NCBI GenBank assembly: GCA_002731275.1
Contig: PCBK01000195.1
Location: forward strand, 1-62,018
Origin: Deltaproteobacteria bacterium
GTDB taxonomy: Bacteria > Myxococcota_C > UBA6777
Length of the DNA: 62,018 nt
Direction of reading: 5' to 3'
Of the stretch, positions 53,731 to 61,894 are shown piece after piece. The position numbers were made by a program, and so were the translations under genes. Position 1 is the stretch's first letter; every line of letters starts with the position of its first letter. The notes under the pieces were generated by a model. It did no database searches and had not been told where the DNA came from. It saw nothing but the letters and a program-made list of their open reading frames with translations.

Positions 53731-55050
53731 TTACCATGACACGTAATCGTTGACACCACCGGAGACAATCTCCTTGGGATTGCAATTCTGCTGACTTGTA
53801 CGCCAATCGCACATAAACAAACGTCTGTCCGTCTCACTCCCGTTCGAATACACATAGACTTTGCCGTCGTAACTTGGATAGAAATCACCAAACCCCTGGG
53901 ATTTTTTGTACACACCGAAAAATGTACCATCCTTTGTGTTATAACCAACAATCCCCTCTTCACGTTGATGACTACCATTCCAAATCGCCGTCGCGTTCAG
54001 ATATACAGATGAACCAAACCACCCTGGGTATGTTACAATATCCTCAAGCTTGATATTCCCACTTGGGTCTTGGATACGAACAGGCGCCTGCCCTGGATTG
54101 TTAGCATCAAAAAGATAGAATCCATCCCGAGTCTGCACACAATCCTGAAGTTGTGCGAGTATCAAAGAACCATTGCGCTGGGGTGTGACCTTGTTCACCA
54201 TAGTACAGCCCGAACCTCCCCAAAATGATTTGATCTTTCCTGTTGTGATATTGATATTCCAAGAAGTCCGGATGATTTGAATCCAACCATCGGAATCTGT
54301 CCACCCCTCATGAATGTAAAACCAAAGCGACTTGCCATCTGGAGCCCAACGAACCCAACGAAGAGAACGTGAGTATAAAGATGGTGCGCTGGCCTTTGTG
54401 TAGGACGCAGGGATCAAAGGTGTGACGCGACGAATCGTCTTCCCATCGACACTCACCAACCACACAGCCTCCATCGGAAAATCACTATTCAACTCCCCCG
54501 CCGACATACGAAAACTCGCGTAAAAAGCAACCCACTTTCGATCTGGTGAAAGACGAGGCCTCACATCAACAGCGTCATCCAACTTCGAAATGAGCCATGT
54601 CTTCTTTGTGTCAATGTCATAAGCGTACAAGTGACTTACACCCTCCCTCACACGCTTTGCGTAAACAAATGTCGTCTTCGCCAACGGCTTCAATTCATAT
54701 GGCTTGGGCTTGGGATTTGTATTGCCACTCCCAGTATTCCCTGTGTTACCGGTAGAGCCTGTGTTACCGGTATTCCCTGTGCTACCAGTAGAGCCCGTGT
54801 TACCAGTAGAGCCCGTGTTACCAGTAGAGCCTGTATTCCCGGTATTCCCTGTGTTGCTTGTTGTGGTGGATGAACCAGCAGGGGGATGACTTGGGGTGGA
54901 GGGGTCATTTTTTGGAAGGAGGGATTGAATGGGTTTGCGCTCACTATCATTAGATGGGGGTGTTCCACATGCGGTGAGGAGAAGGAGAGAGCTGAGAAGA
55001 AGAAGAATGGAGACTTTGCTTTGTGTTTTGAGGGTATGTAGTCTTTTCAT
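53731..55050 (-). CDS. Lipoprotein with Asn-Thr-Gly repeat tether and TolB-like beta-propeller
   Basis: 439 aa. AGGAG lies eight bases before the ATG. The signal ends in lipobox LLTAC (~residue 28). A low-complexity tether (about 65-110) is made of GNTGST triplets encoded by a 9-bp type repeat. The rest looks like a PD40/TolB-type propeller: VYAKRVREGVSHLYAYDIDTKKTWLIS, RLSPDRKWVAFYASFR, LRWVRWAPDGKSLWFYIHEG, FYPSYDGKVYVYSNG. Such propellers bind partner proteins in the periplasm. It does not belong to a visible tol-pal cluster. It shares no promoter features with the genes to its right. Function unknown. Confidence 0.88.
   Translation of the reverse strand: MKRLHTLKTQSKVSILLLLSSLLLLTACGTPPSNDSERKPIQSLLPKNDPSTPSHPPAGSSTTTSNTGNTGNTGSTGNTGSTGNTGSTGSTGNTGNTGSTGNTGNTGSGNTNPKPKPYELKPLAKTTFVYAKRVREGVSHLYAYDIDTKKTWLISKLDDAVDVRPRLSPDRKWVAFYASFRMSAGELNSDFPMEAVWLVSVDGKTIRRVTPLIPASYTKASAPSLYSRSLRWVRWAPDGKSLWFYIHEGWTDSDGWIQIIRTSWNINITTGKIKSFWGGSGCTMVNKVTPQRNGSLILAQLQDCVQTRDGFYLFDANNPGQAPVRIQDPSGNIKLEDIVTYPGWFGSSVYLNATAIWNGSHQREEGIVGYNTKDGTFFGVYKKSQGFGDFYPSYDGKVYVYSNGSETDRRLFMCDWRTSQQNCNPKEIVSGGVNDYVSW
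54725..54870 (-). repeat. Coding microsatellite (Asn-Thr-Gly / Ser-Thr-Gly)
   Basis: Tandem 9- and 18-bp units encoding NTGNTG and STGNTG in the lipoprotein tether. In-frame length change is possible. Confidence 0.85.
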
Positions 55051-55433
55051 GATGAACTCCTATTTGATGATTGTTATGAGAACAAAGGTTTGTATTGTGA
55101 AAAAGGTGTCGCCTTTTCCTTGGTCCCTCTCATCGTTAGCATGATGTATACCGACACACACAAACACACCGAACACACTGTTTTTCAAGCATCATTCACG
55201 GATATGAACAGTCACAGTGTCCAAGGTGTCCTGTCCAAAGATTGGACACTTTGGATCGATGTTGAACACATCTTTGGACACAAGTGGACACCAAAAATCT
55301 TGTATATTGTTTTTAAAGAGGAAAATAAAAGGCATGGGGTTGGCTTGGTTTGTGAACTAGGAGCGGGGCAAGAAACAAAACGAATCCATTCAAACTCATT
55401 CAAACTCATTCAAATCAAGTCAGGAGAATCAAA
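55051..55433. other. Intergenic region with duplicated leader, copy A
   Basis: 383 bp between divergent genes. It contains the promoter/leader copy at 55218-55384; no gene was found. Confidence 0.55.
55218..55384 (+). promoter_or_regulatory. Duplicated promoter/leader element with TTGGACA boxes, copy A
   Basis: Shares two blocks with 58812-58985: ~50 bp with the palindrome TGTCCAAAGATTGGACA, and ~75 bp from TGTTTTTAAAGAGGAAAATA through GGCAAGAAACAAAAC. The blocks are 91 bp apart in both copies, while the ~40 bp between them differs. Copy A has two further boxes, TTTGGACA and GTGGACA, in that spacer. It ends ~50 bp before the start codon at 55434. Confidence 0.75.
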
Positions 55434-56213
55434 ATGTCAATGTTACGTCTTAGTCTCGGAGAAATGATCTACGTCATCGAATACCTTCTTGAGAACAAAG
55501 AAGCTCGTCAGATCATGGACAAGAACCCAATGCTCGCAATCCTCATCCCACATCTCAGACAAGCCAGAGACCTTCTGGCCAACACCCGTGACACTCCACA
55601 AATCATCCTCTCTCCTGGACAGGAGATGGCCATTCGTCAAAATCTTCGCAAATATGACGATGAGCACGACCAAGCAAACCGCATCTTTGAAGGCTTGCTG
55701 GCGCTCGCAAGTCGCTCAACCAACGACGAAAATGTCCGCGCAAAAGCCGACGGCGTCAAAGCCTCTCTCCTTCCGTATGGTCTCAATGTTACCCGCATGA
55801 AGTACGTCGATGAAGCCGGGGAAGCTTCACGACTCGCCAAACAAATCGAAGACAAAGAGGTCGCTGATTATCTCAAGTCCATCGAATTCAAAGCCCACGG
55901 TATCAATTACAACGCACTCGAACAAGCAAACAAGATCGTAAAGCTCGGCAAAGAGATGCACGGCTGCCTCCTCAAACTCGAAAACAAAGAAGCAGCCACA
56001 AGCAGCCCACAAACTGCAAGAAATACCTTCTTCCGAGTCATCAAGCAGTTGAAACACTCCGCTGAGTTTTCCTTGTCCGATCAACCCAAAGCGCTCGAAG
56101 TCTTATTGTCGGTGCTTGAGGAGAGCATCACGTCAGCAACACCCACACCACAGCCAAAACAAGAAGAACATCCCAGCCCTACCGAAAATCCTTCGACACC
56201 TTCCGTCAGTTAG
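55434..56213 (+). CDS. Hypothetical all-helical protein controlled by the duplicated leader
   Basis: 259 aa; AGGAG lies seven bases before the ATG. No signal peptide, membrane segment or recognised domain. The product is predicted to be a helical bundle (MIYVIEYLLENKEARQIMD, MAIRQNLRKYDDEHDQANRIFEGLLALASR, SRLAKQIEDKEVADYLKSIEF, NALEQANKIVKLGKEMHGCLLKL) with a Pro/Thr/Ser-rich tail of ~30 residues. Its ~165-bp upstream element is shared with the gene at 59011, which encodes an unrelated membrane protein, so the two should be co-regulated. Possible role in a joint stress or developmental response is inference. Confidence 0.75.
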   Translation: MSMLRLSLGEMIYVIEYLLENKEARQIMDKNPMLAILIPHLRQARDLLANTRDTPQIILSPGQEMAIRQNLRKYDDEHDQANRIFEGLLALASRSTNDENVRAKADGVKASLLPYGLNVTRMKYVDEAGEASRLAKQIEDKEVADYLKSIEFKAHGINYNALEQANKIVKLGKEMHGCLLKLENKEAATSSPQTARNTFFRVIKQLKHSAEFSLSDQPKALEVLLSVLEESITSATPTPQPKQEEHPSPTENPSTPSVS

Positions 56214-57102
56214 AAGTCCTCTCCCTCAAAACCCTCTGTTCTATCGAACAGTGCGACTCCAACCATTTTTATACGGTGCAAAACGCTAGAAGAGATGTCT
56301 TTAAATCATTTTCGTACGATGCAAAATGCTAGAAGAGATGTCTTCAAGTCATTTTTGTACGGTGCAAAACGCTAGAAGAGATGTCCTCAAATCATTTTCG
56401 TACGGTTCAAAACGCTAGAAGAGATGTCCTCAACTCGCTCACGTATACCTTCAGACTCTTCATCGAACGTAAAAAGAGTACCCTCTATAGCCTCATGCCA
56501 CTCAAAAAGCTTCCTCCAAACCGTACACGAAGTCCCCAAGGTGACCTCTTTATGCACCTCAACCCATACAAAAACGATTTGAGGCGCATGTTGGTAGCAC
56601 TTTGAACCGTACAAAAACGATTTTGGACGCATACGAGAAGCACTTTGAACCGTACAAAAATGATTTTGTGCGCATACAGAGGTCAAATTGCACCGTAGCC
56701 GAACGACAAACGACGCTTACACATCAATCAAAAATCATACGAGAACGACTTGGGCGCTATGTCGCTAGCACATGAAAGTATAGCTGGATGATTTTTGGCT
56801 ATCCGAGAAGCGTTTCAACCATTCATGTATGACGTTGGACATCGATGAATGCACAAAATCGCTTAAGATATTATAGGGAAAAGATCGCACGAAAGAGATT
56901 TGTAGTGGATGCTGTCTCCAGCCAACAGTCTGACAAAACACCTTCCTTGAGAAAAGACAAGCATCGAAAGATCAGGTAGAAAAAGCATCAAAATAGCCAT
57001 TGTTTTCGGCAAAGGGTATGCCTTATATTGTGATGAGTTGATGAACTCATAGCGCTGGCTATCGACTCATCACCCCGTTACAAACGCATTGTGAGGCATT
57101 GC
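56214..57102. other. Intergenic region with the 43-bp-period array
   Basis: 889 bp without a gene. 56250-56862 is taken up by the two-armed array; 56863-57102 shows only AT-rich sequence and a GAACTCATAGCG...CTATCGACTCAT inverted stretch near 57044. Confidence 0.55.
56250..56862. repeat. Two-armed 43-bp-period repeat array
   Basis: Left arm: four units, with the GTACGG element at 56271, 56314, 56357 and 56400. Right arm: eight units in inverted orientation, with CCGTAC or variants at 56521, 56564, 56607, 56650, 56693, 56735, 56776 and 56819. Spacing is 43 bp, drifting to 41-43 at the far right where units are degenerate. Each unit contains CAAAA...(A/T)TTTT(C/T)GTACGG. The constant period of about four helical turns puts every element on the same face of DNA. 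Confidence 0.85.
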
Positions 57103-57966
57103 ATGACACATCGTTCACACCTCTCCAACCACCAGAACATACACATAGAGCGCGTTTACAGCGTCGAAGTGGGCTCCGACTCTCGTACAGTCGTCCACCC
57201 ACACGCAACGCTCGTGTACTTTTCCTCTGGTGAAGCGGTCATTTGGTGCGGAACACAATTTCATGTAAAGGGTGGAGACATCTTTGCCATCCCAGAAGGA
57301 CAGGCTCACTACGTCCAATCCACACAAGATGGGAGCGCATGGGTGTTATCATTCTGTACATCTTGTATGTCCTCTGAGGTTGGACGCGCCCTCATCTCAA
57401 TCTGCCAATCGCCAGCCGATGGACTCGGAAAACTACGCTCTCTTCAACCGGCTCTACAAACTCCCTTCGAGCAACACCTCATTATGCTACAAGAAGAACT
57501 TCAAGGAAACGCACCCTTTCGCGATCTTGCGATCAATGGGCATCTTGCGTTGCTCACAAGTTACATCCTTCGGGCCTCGCCAAGTCCTGTCCATCCCTAT
57601 CAACAAGGGACCTCTTTGTGTGCCGAAGCGCTCGCATTTATCCACAGCCAGGCGCTTGAAGGGATCTCCCTTGAAGATGTCGCTGCAGCCATTCATCGCT
57701 CCGTCTCACACACGGCCTCACTCGTCAAAAAAGAGACAGGAAGGACTGTCATCGAATGGATCACCTATGCACGAATGGCCACCGCACGTGAGCTTCTCAC
57801 AAAAACAAATGAAAGTATTGAAGCGATCGCGATCCGCGTAGGATTCTCGGGAACATCACATTTTTACCGTGTGTTCAAAAAAACCCACAGCACAACGCCA
57901 GCTGCATGGCGTCGCGCACATCAACATATCAATAGGCCGGAATATTTCGACGAAGAAGGTTCGTAG
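57103..57966 (+). CDS. AraC-family transcriptional regulator
   Basis: 287 aa. ATG at 57103 with GAGG six bases upstream (an upstream GTG is also in frame). Residues ~20-90 form a cupin-type sensor (VHPHATLVYFSSGEAVIWCGTQFHVKGGDIFAIPEGQAHYVQ), and the C-terminal ~100 are a double helix-turn-helix of AraC type: GISLEDVAAAIHRSVSHTASLVKKETGRTVIEWI and IEAIAIRVGFSGTSHFYRVFKKTHSTTPAAWRR. The sensed ligand is unknown. The GST gene follows after 56 bp on the same strand, so the regulator may control it and itself. Confidence 0.95.
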   Translation: MTHRSHLSNHQNIHIERVYSVEVGSDSRTVVHPHATLVYFSSGEAVIWCGTQFHVKGGDIFAIPEGQAHYVQSTQDGSAWVLSFCTSCMSSEVGRALISICQSPADGLGKLRSLQPALQTPFEQHLIMLQEELQGNAPFRDLAINGHLALLTSYILRASPSPVHPYQQGTSLCAEALAFIHSQALEGISLEDVAAAIHRSVSHTASLVKKETGRTVIEWITYARMATARELLTKTNESIEAIAIRVGFSGTSHFYRVFKKTHSTTPAAWRRAHQHINRPEYFDEEGS

Positions 57967-58022
57967 AGAAACATTCGCTGACGGTCTACAACAAGCCAAA
58001 GAAAAAACAAAGGAGAAAACAG

Positions 58023-58685
58023 ATGAAGTTGTACCAGTTTGCCTGGGGACCCTACCCTCGAAGAATTCACATCTATATGAAAGAGAAAGATATCCAAGAC
58101 ATCGAGCTTGTGGACATCGATGTGGTTCGTGGAGAGTCGAGGACGCCTGAGTTTTTGGCAAAAAATCCACTTGGAACAGTCCCTGTTCTCGAAACAGATG
58201 ATGGACAATTCATCCGCCAATCATCGTCCATCTTGCAATACCTCGAACAACGTTATCCAACCCCTAACATGATAGGCAACACCCCCGAAGATGTTGCACG
58301 AACACGTGATCTTTTGGCTGTTGTCAACGAAGCCTACTCATTTGCAGTCATCTGCACATTCCACGCAAGCCCTCTGTTTGTCGAGAGACGCGACCAAAAA
58401 GCTGACGCTGCACAAGCCTTTCACTTTGAATACACACGCACGCTGAAACTCCTCGAAGCGCTCGTGGGCGACGGAGAATACATGGGTGGCAGCACCCCAA
58501 ATATCGCAGACATAGCCTTCTTTGCGTCTGAACAGTATATGCGCAGTCTCTATCAACTCCAGCTCCCCACCGAACAAGTCAAACTTGAGGCGATCTACCA
58601 ACGCTTTGCACAACGACCAAGTGCCCACCCTGAGCCCTACCCACAAATCCTCGTCGAACACGCACCTCTTCGTCATCTTGCCTAA
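58023..58685 (+). CDS. Glutathione S-transferase family protein
   Basis: 220 aa; AAAGGAG lies upstream of the ATG. An N-terminal thioredoxin-like domain (MKLYQFAWGPYPRRIHIYMKEKDI, then NPLGTVPVLETDDGQFIRQSSSILQYLEQRYP, with the cis-Pro VPVL and the gamma-glutamyl-binding QSSS) is followed by a helical C-terminal domain (SYSFAVICTFHASPLF, NIADIAFFASEQYMRSL). GSTs conjugate glutathione or reduce peroxides. The catalytic Tyr, Ser or Cys of the usual classes is not clearly present; Tyr4 or Tyr11 could serve. It is downstream of the AraC regulator in a probable operon, pointing to an inducible detoxification unit (inference). Confidence 0.94.
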   Translation: MKLYQFAWGPYPRRIHIYMKEKDIQDIELVDIDVVRGESRTPEFLAKNPLGTVPVLETDDGQFIRQSSSILQYLEQRYPTPNMIGNTPEDVARTRDLLAVVNEAYSFAVICTFHASPLFVERRDQKADAAQAFHFEYTRTLKLLEALVGDGEYMGGSTPNIADIAFFASEQYMRSLYQLQLPTEQVKLEAIYQRFAQRPSAHPEPYPQILVEHAPLRHLA

Positions 58686-59010
58686 CACCATCTGACGACG
58701 ATTTCCAAAATCAGAAAAAAAGAATCAAGCACCAAACAAGCCTGGTCCCTCCCATCAATCCGCCCACAGATAACATCCAAAACAGAAGCACGCTCCAACG
58801 AACAGCTCATGTGTCCAAAGTGTCCTGTCCAAAGATTGGACACTTTGTGTCGATGATGAACACACCCATCCGTACAGAGCGCTGATGCTCCGACTTGCAC
58901 ACTGTTTTTAAAGAGGAAAATAAAAAGCATGGGGTTGGCTTGGTTTGTGAACTAGGAGCGGGGCAAGAAACAAAACAAACAAACCAAACAAGACCAAAAA
59001 GGAGAATCCC
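58686..59010. other. Intergenic region with duplicated leader, copy B
   Basis: 325 bp. The element at 58812-58985 fills the right half; the left half has no recognised feature. Confidence 0.5.
58812..58985 (+). promoter_or_regulatory. Duplicated promoter/leader element with TTGGACA boxes, copy B
   Basis: Second copy of the element at 55218-55384. The palindrome TGTCCAAAGATTGGACA and the ~75-bp leader block are retained, and the 91-bp spacing between the blocks is identical. It lacks the additional TTTGGACA and GTGGACA boxes of copy A. The element ends ~25 bp before the start codon at 59011, just ahead of the AAGGAG site. Confidence 0.75.
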
Positions 59011-59781
59011 ATGAAAAAGCAAATCACATTCACCGTCCTCTTCACCGTCTTCTTCGGCTTCCTCGGACAGACTTTCGCAGACCGAGGCTATGACAAAGAC
59101 AGCCGCCACAACAAACGCTACGAAAACAGTAACAGACGCTCCCGTCTAAGTCGTTCAGAGAGACGATATGACAGACGTGACAGAAGGTCTCGCAGAGATC
59201 GCCGTGAAGGTCGCAGAGATGAACGACGTTATGAACGTCGCCGTGATGACAGACGCTATGACCGACGTCGTGACGACCGCAGAGACAGCCGAGGCTATGA
59301 CCGACGTCGAGGACGCTATGACCGATATGACCTGCGTCCAGAGATGCGCAGACCCAACTACGACCGACTCTATGACAGATACCAACGACGCGAAACAAAG
59401 AAGTTCATCCGCACAATGCAAAAGCCAATCAAATGGGTACTGCCGATGGTTATGAATATCATCCTCCCCTTCGCCATCGGGAGCTGGATCGCAGGTGACC
59501 GTGTCGGAGGTCTGACAAACGTGATTGGCTGGGGCGTGTGTATCGGAGCTGGTCTTCTCGCAGCCTCGACAGGTGGCGTAGGGTTCGCGTTGATTTCAGT
59601 CCTGGCATCGATTGCAGCCTTTGTGACACCGCTCATATCCTTACCCATTCACATTTACCAACACAACAAACGCCTCAAGATCGCAGAATGGGAACGACGC
59701 CGACGCTACTCACAACTCGACGCCCCCCCACTCTCCTTACCACAAACACAAACTGTCAGCTTCTCCACCATTCACTTCTGA
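59011..59781 (+). CDS. Envelope protein with Arg/Asp polyampholyte stretch and membrane helices
   Basis: 256 aa; AAGGAG lies before the ATG. Signal peptide MKKQITFTVLFTVFFGFLGQTFA. Residues ~35-115 are almost entirely Arg, Asp, Glu and Tyr (RRYDRRDRRSRRDRREG...), encoded by repeated GACAGACG/GACCGACG units. Two or three hydrophobic segments follow (VLPMVMNIILPFAIGSWIAG, VIGWGVCIGAGLLAASTGGVGFALISVLASIAAFVTPLISL), then a basic tail. The charged stretch should be disordered and able to bind nucleic acid or polyphosphate, or to phase-separate (inference). The leader is duplicated from the gene at 55434. Its end overlaps the convergent methyltransferase gene by ten bases. Confidence 0.75.
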   Translation: MKKQITFTVLFTVFFGFLGQTFADRGYDKDSRHNKRYENSNRRSRLSRSERRYDRRDRRSRRDRREGRRDERRYERRRDDRRYDRRRDDRRDSRGYDRRRGRYDRYDLRPEMRRPNYDRLYDRYQRRETKKFIRTMQKPIKWVLPMVMNIILPFAIGSWIAGDRVGGLTNVIGWGVCIGAGLLAASTGGVGFALISVLASIAAFVTPLISLPIHIYQHNKRLKIAEWERRRRYSQLDAPPLSLPQTQTVSFSTIHF

Positions 59782-60857
59782 GCTGCAACAATCAACACCT
59801 CCTTCAAGTTCCCTTTTTTGGACAGCACGTACTTGTAGTCCACCTCCTTCACCTCCACCTGTTTCCCCCTCTTCTCTAAACGCTCCACAATCCAATCGAT
59901 ACTTGGAATACCATCTTTTCTGTACGACACCACCATGATCGCCTCCTCAAACTTTTCAAATAACATATCAAAGGCATCATGTATCCCCTCCTTGCACTCC
60001 CAATTTGAAGACTCCGATTGTAACTTCAGATGTTTAGAATCCCTATCCAAGTGCTCTTTCCACTCGTGATAAAAGCAGATCCCTTCCAAGAAGTGGTAAA
60101 AATCACGATACCGTGTGAGCGCGCCTTTTTCGGGGATGTAGGGAGGATCCATGTAGACCAAATCAGCTCGCACCTGAAGGTCTTCATCCTTTAAACAAAA
60201 CACTTTGTTGTCCCGACCATTATCAAACACAGCGTTATTTGCTTCGCGGACAAATTTTCGAAAGTGTACATCAAAGGGTCGATCCCACGTCGCTTTGTTC
60301 CCAAAGCTCCTTTTCACGTTGGATGTTCTTACATACAGATTCTTCCGATGGAACAAATTATACGGCCTCTTGCTGATCGCCGATTGAAACAGCGCCCAAA
60401 AAGCCATCGCTCTTTTGTACGGACATTCCATCGTGTGTATGTTCTGCACGACGATATCCAGCCAGTGATTTTCTTCATCTGTAAAATAGATGTCCGAGAA
60501 GGTCTCTTCTATAAACGATCGATATGTACGATTGGGGTCTTGTGTAAAAATGAATGCGACGTCGTCTTCATCGAGTGTCACAGAAGCGTTTTCGATGAGA
60601 GCTGTTCCGACCTGTGCATTAAACGCGAGGGCATCGTTGTAGTAGACAGTCTTGCCGAGTGTCTTGAGCAGATATGAGACCGCAGCGGTCCCTCCAAACA
60701 CATCGAGGGCCGTGTCAAACGTCAACGCCTGAAAAGAATCTGCGAGCCAAGGAAGCAGCTTGTATTTACTTCCTTGATACCGTGTTCGCGGGAAATTCCG
60801 ATACGTAACACTTGATGGCAGCTCCACAGCGCTCCGTTCAGAAGTTTGTTTACTCAT
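59772..60857 (-). CDS. D12-class DNA adenine N6-methyltransferase
   Basis: 361 aa from the ATG at 60857, which has GAGGG seven bases upstream; the longer frame extends into repeat sequence. Dam/D12 features: RYQGSKYKLLPWL (cofactor-binding motif X), LDVFGGTAAVSYLLK (motif I), and VYMDPPYIPEKG (catalytic DPPY motif IV). The family transfers methyl from S-adenosylmethionine to N6 of adenine in a specific duplex sequence. It is larger than Dam (~275 aa), like restriction-modification methyltransferases. No restriction enzyme is recognised in the window, so it may be orphan, or the partner lies right of the repeats. Recognition sequence cannot be read from the protein. Confidence 0.93.
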   Translation of the reverse strand: MSKQTSERSAVELPSSVTYRNFPRTRYQGSKYKLLPWLADSFQALTFDTALDVFGGTAAVSYLLKTLGKTVYYNDALAFNAQVGTALIENASVTLDEDDVAFIFTQDPNRTYRSFIEETFSDIYFTDEENHWLDIVVQNIHTMECPYKRAMAFWALFQSAISKRPYNLFHRKNLYVRTSNVKRSFGNKATWDRPFDVHFRKFVREANNAVFDNGRDNKVFCLKDEDLQVRADLVYMDPPYIPEKGALTRYRDFYHFLEGICFYHEWKEHLDRDSKHLKLQSESSNWECKEGIHDAFDMLFEKFEEAIMVVSYRKDGIPSIDWIVERLEKRGKQVEVKEVDYKYVLSKKGNLKEVLIVAAQK

Positions 60858-61240
60858 GCTACAACCCTCATCGTGACAAGAACAAAAGCCTGATGATAAC
60901 ACAAACTTTGGTGGGATACGAATATGTTGGGATGGCCGATATATACGGGGGGATACTCGAATGCTGATCCGGCAGACGTTACACTTGCGTCCAAGGCAAG
61001 CGCCATCCCCAATCTTGGGAGAAGGGAGTATCAAACCGTATTTACGGGGGATACTTGAATGCTGATCCGGCAGACGTTGCACCAGCGGGCGGCCGCTGGA
61101 CCCCGGTTGAACCCCTGCGGGGTTGGGGCTTTACCACTTACAGAGCCCTTCTCGGAGAGGCTTCTCTTCGTGGCTTATTTGCCTCGTGCGCTTTGCAACA
61201 TACGCCTCAACAAACTCTCCACCCTGTCGCTTCGCTCCTT
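60858..61240. repeat. Degenerate leading units of the right repeat array
   Basis: Contains two copies of the conserved module GCTGATCCGGCAGACGTT (near 60962 and 61060) and a different internal hairpin, CCCCGGTTGAACCCCTGCGGGG-type, in place of the GGATATAGC palindrome. Ends in CAACAAACTC(T/A)CCACCCTG, as the full units do. Confidence 0.7.
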
Positions 61241-61835
61241 CCCTCCTCTCAAGCCTTTCGAGAGGAGGGATTATTCAAACGGTATATACGGGGGAAACTA
61301 GATTTCTGTTCCGGCGGACGTTGCACTTGCGTCTCCGCAAACTCCCCTGATTCCACCAAATCATCCCCTCCTTCCAGGCGGATATAGCAAGCCATATCCT
61401 TTTAAGGCTCGGCTGCTCGCTTACTTTCAGTGGGTTTTTTGCGTCTTCGCTTGCAATCATCCACCTCAACAAACTCACCACCCTGAGCCTCCGGCTCTTC
61501 CCTCCTCTCAAGCCTTTCGAGAGGAGGGACTATTCAAACGGTATATACGGGGGTATACTCGAAATCTGATCCGGCGGACGTTGCACTTGTGTCTCCGCAA
61601 ACTCCCCTGACTCCACCAAATCATCCCTATCTTGTAGGCGGATATAGCAAGCCATATCCTTGTAAAGCTCGACTGCTTACGAGTTTCCAGTGGGTTTTTT
61701 GCGTCTTCGCTTGCAATCATCCACCTCAACAAACTCACCACCCTGAGCCTTCGGCTCTTCCCTCCTCTCAAGCCTTTCGAGAGGAGGGACTATTCAAACG
61801 GTATATACGGAGATTGAGGTCGGACACAAGGCCCG
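61241..61835 (-). repeat. Right tandem array of the ~260-bp intergenic repeat
   Basis: The hairpin CCCTCCTCTC-aagcctttc-GAGAGGAGGG starts at 61241, 61500 and 61760, giving periods of 259 and 260 bp. Between hairpins: TTCAAACGGTATATACGGGG, the GACGTTGCACTTG block, GGATATAGCAAGCCATATCC, GTGGGTTTTTTGCGTCTTCG, then GAGCC(T/C)(T/C)CGGCTC. It is the reverse complement of the left-end array. After the third hairpin the array breaks off into a GGTCGGACACAAGGCCCG module (61818-61835). Confidence 0.85.
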
Positions 61836-61894
61836 TTCCTACAGACATTCATCCGATATACACGAAATATTCGCTTGTATTGCGATATATCGTT

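Noticed and set aside
55325-55345. GG-N10-GC match inside the duplicated leader
   Set aside because: In copy A GGCATGGGGTTGGC has the spacing, but copy B changes the GG to AG, so the match is not conserved, and the -12 box is poor.
61275-61771. Near-identical short frames in the terminal repeats (MRGGKSRRLRV...)
   Set aside because: They are translations of the intergenic repeat, also at 17-229; they contain the hairpins and lack start signals.
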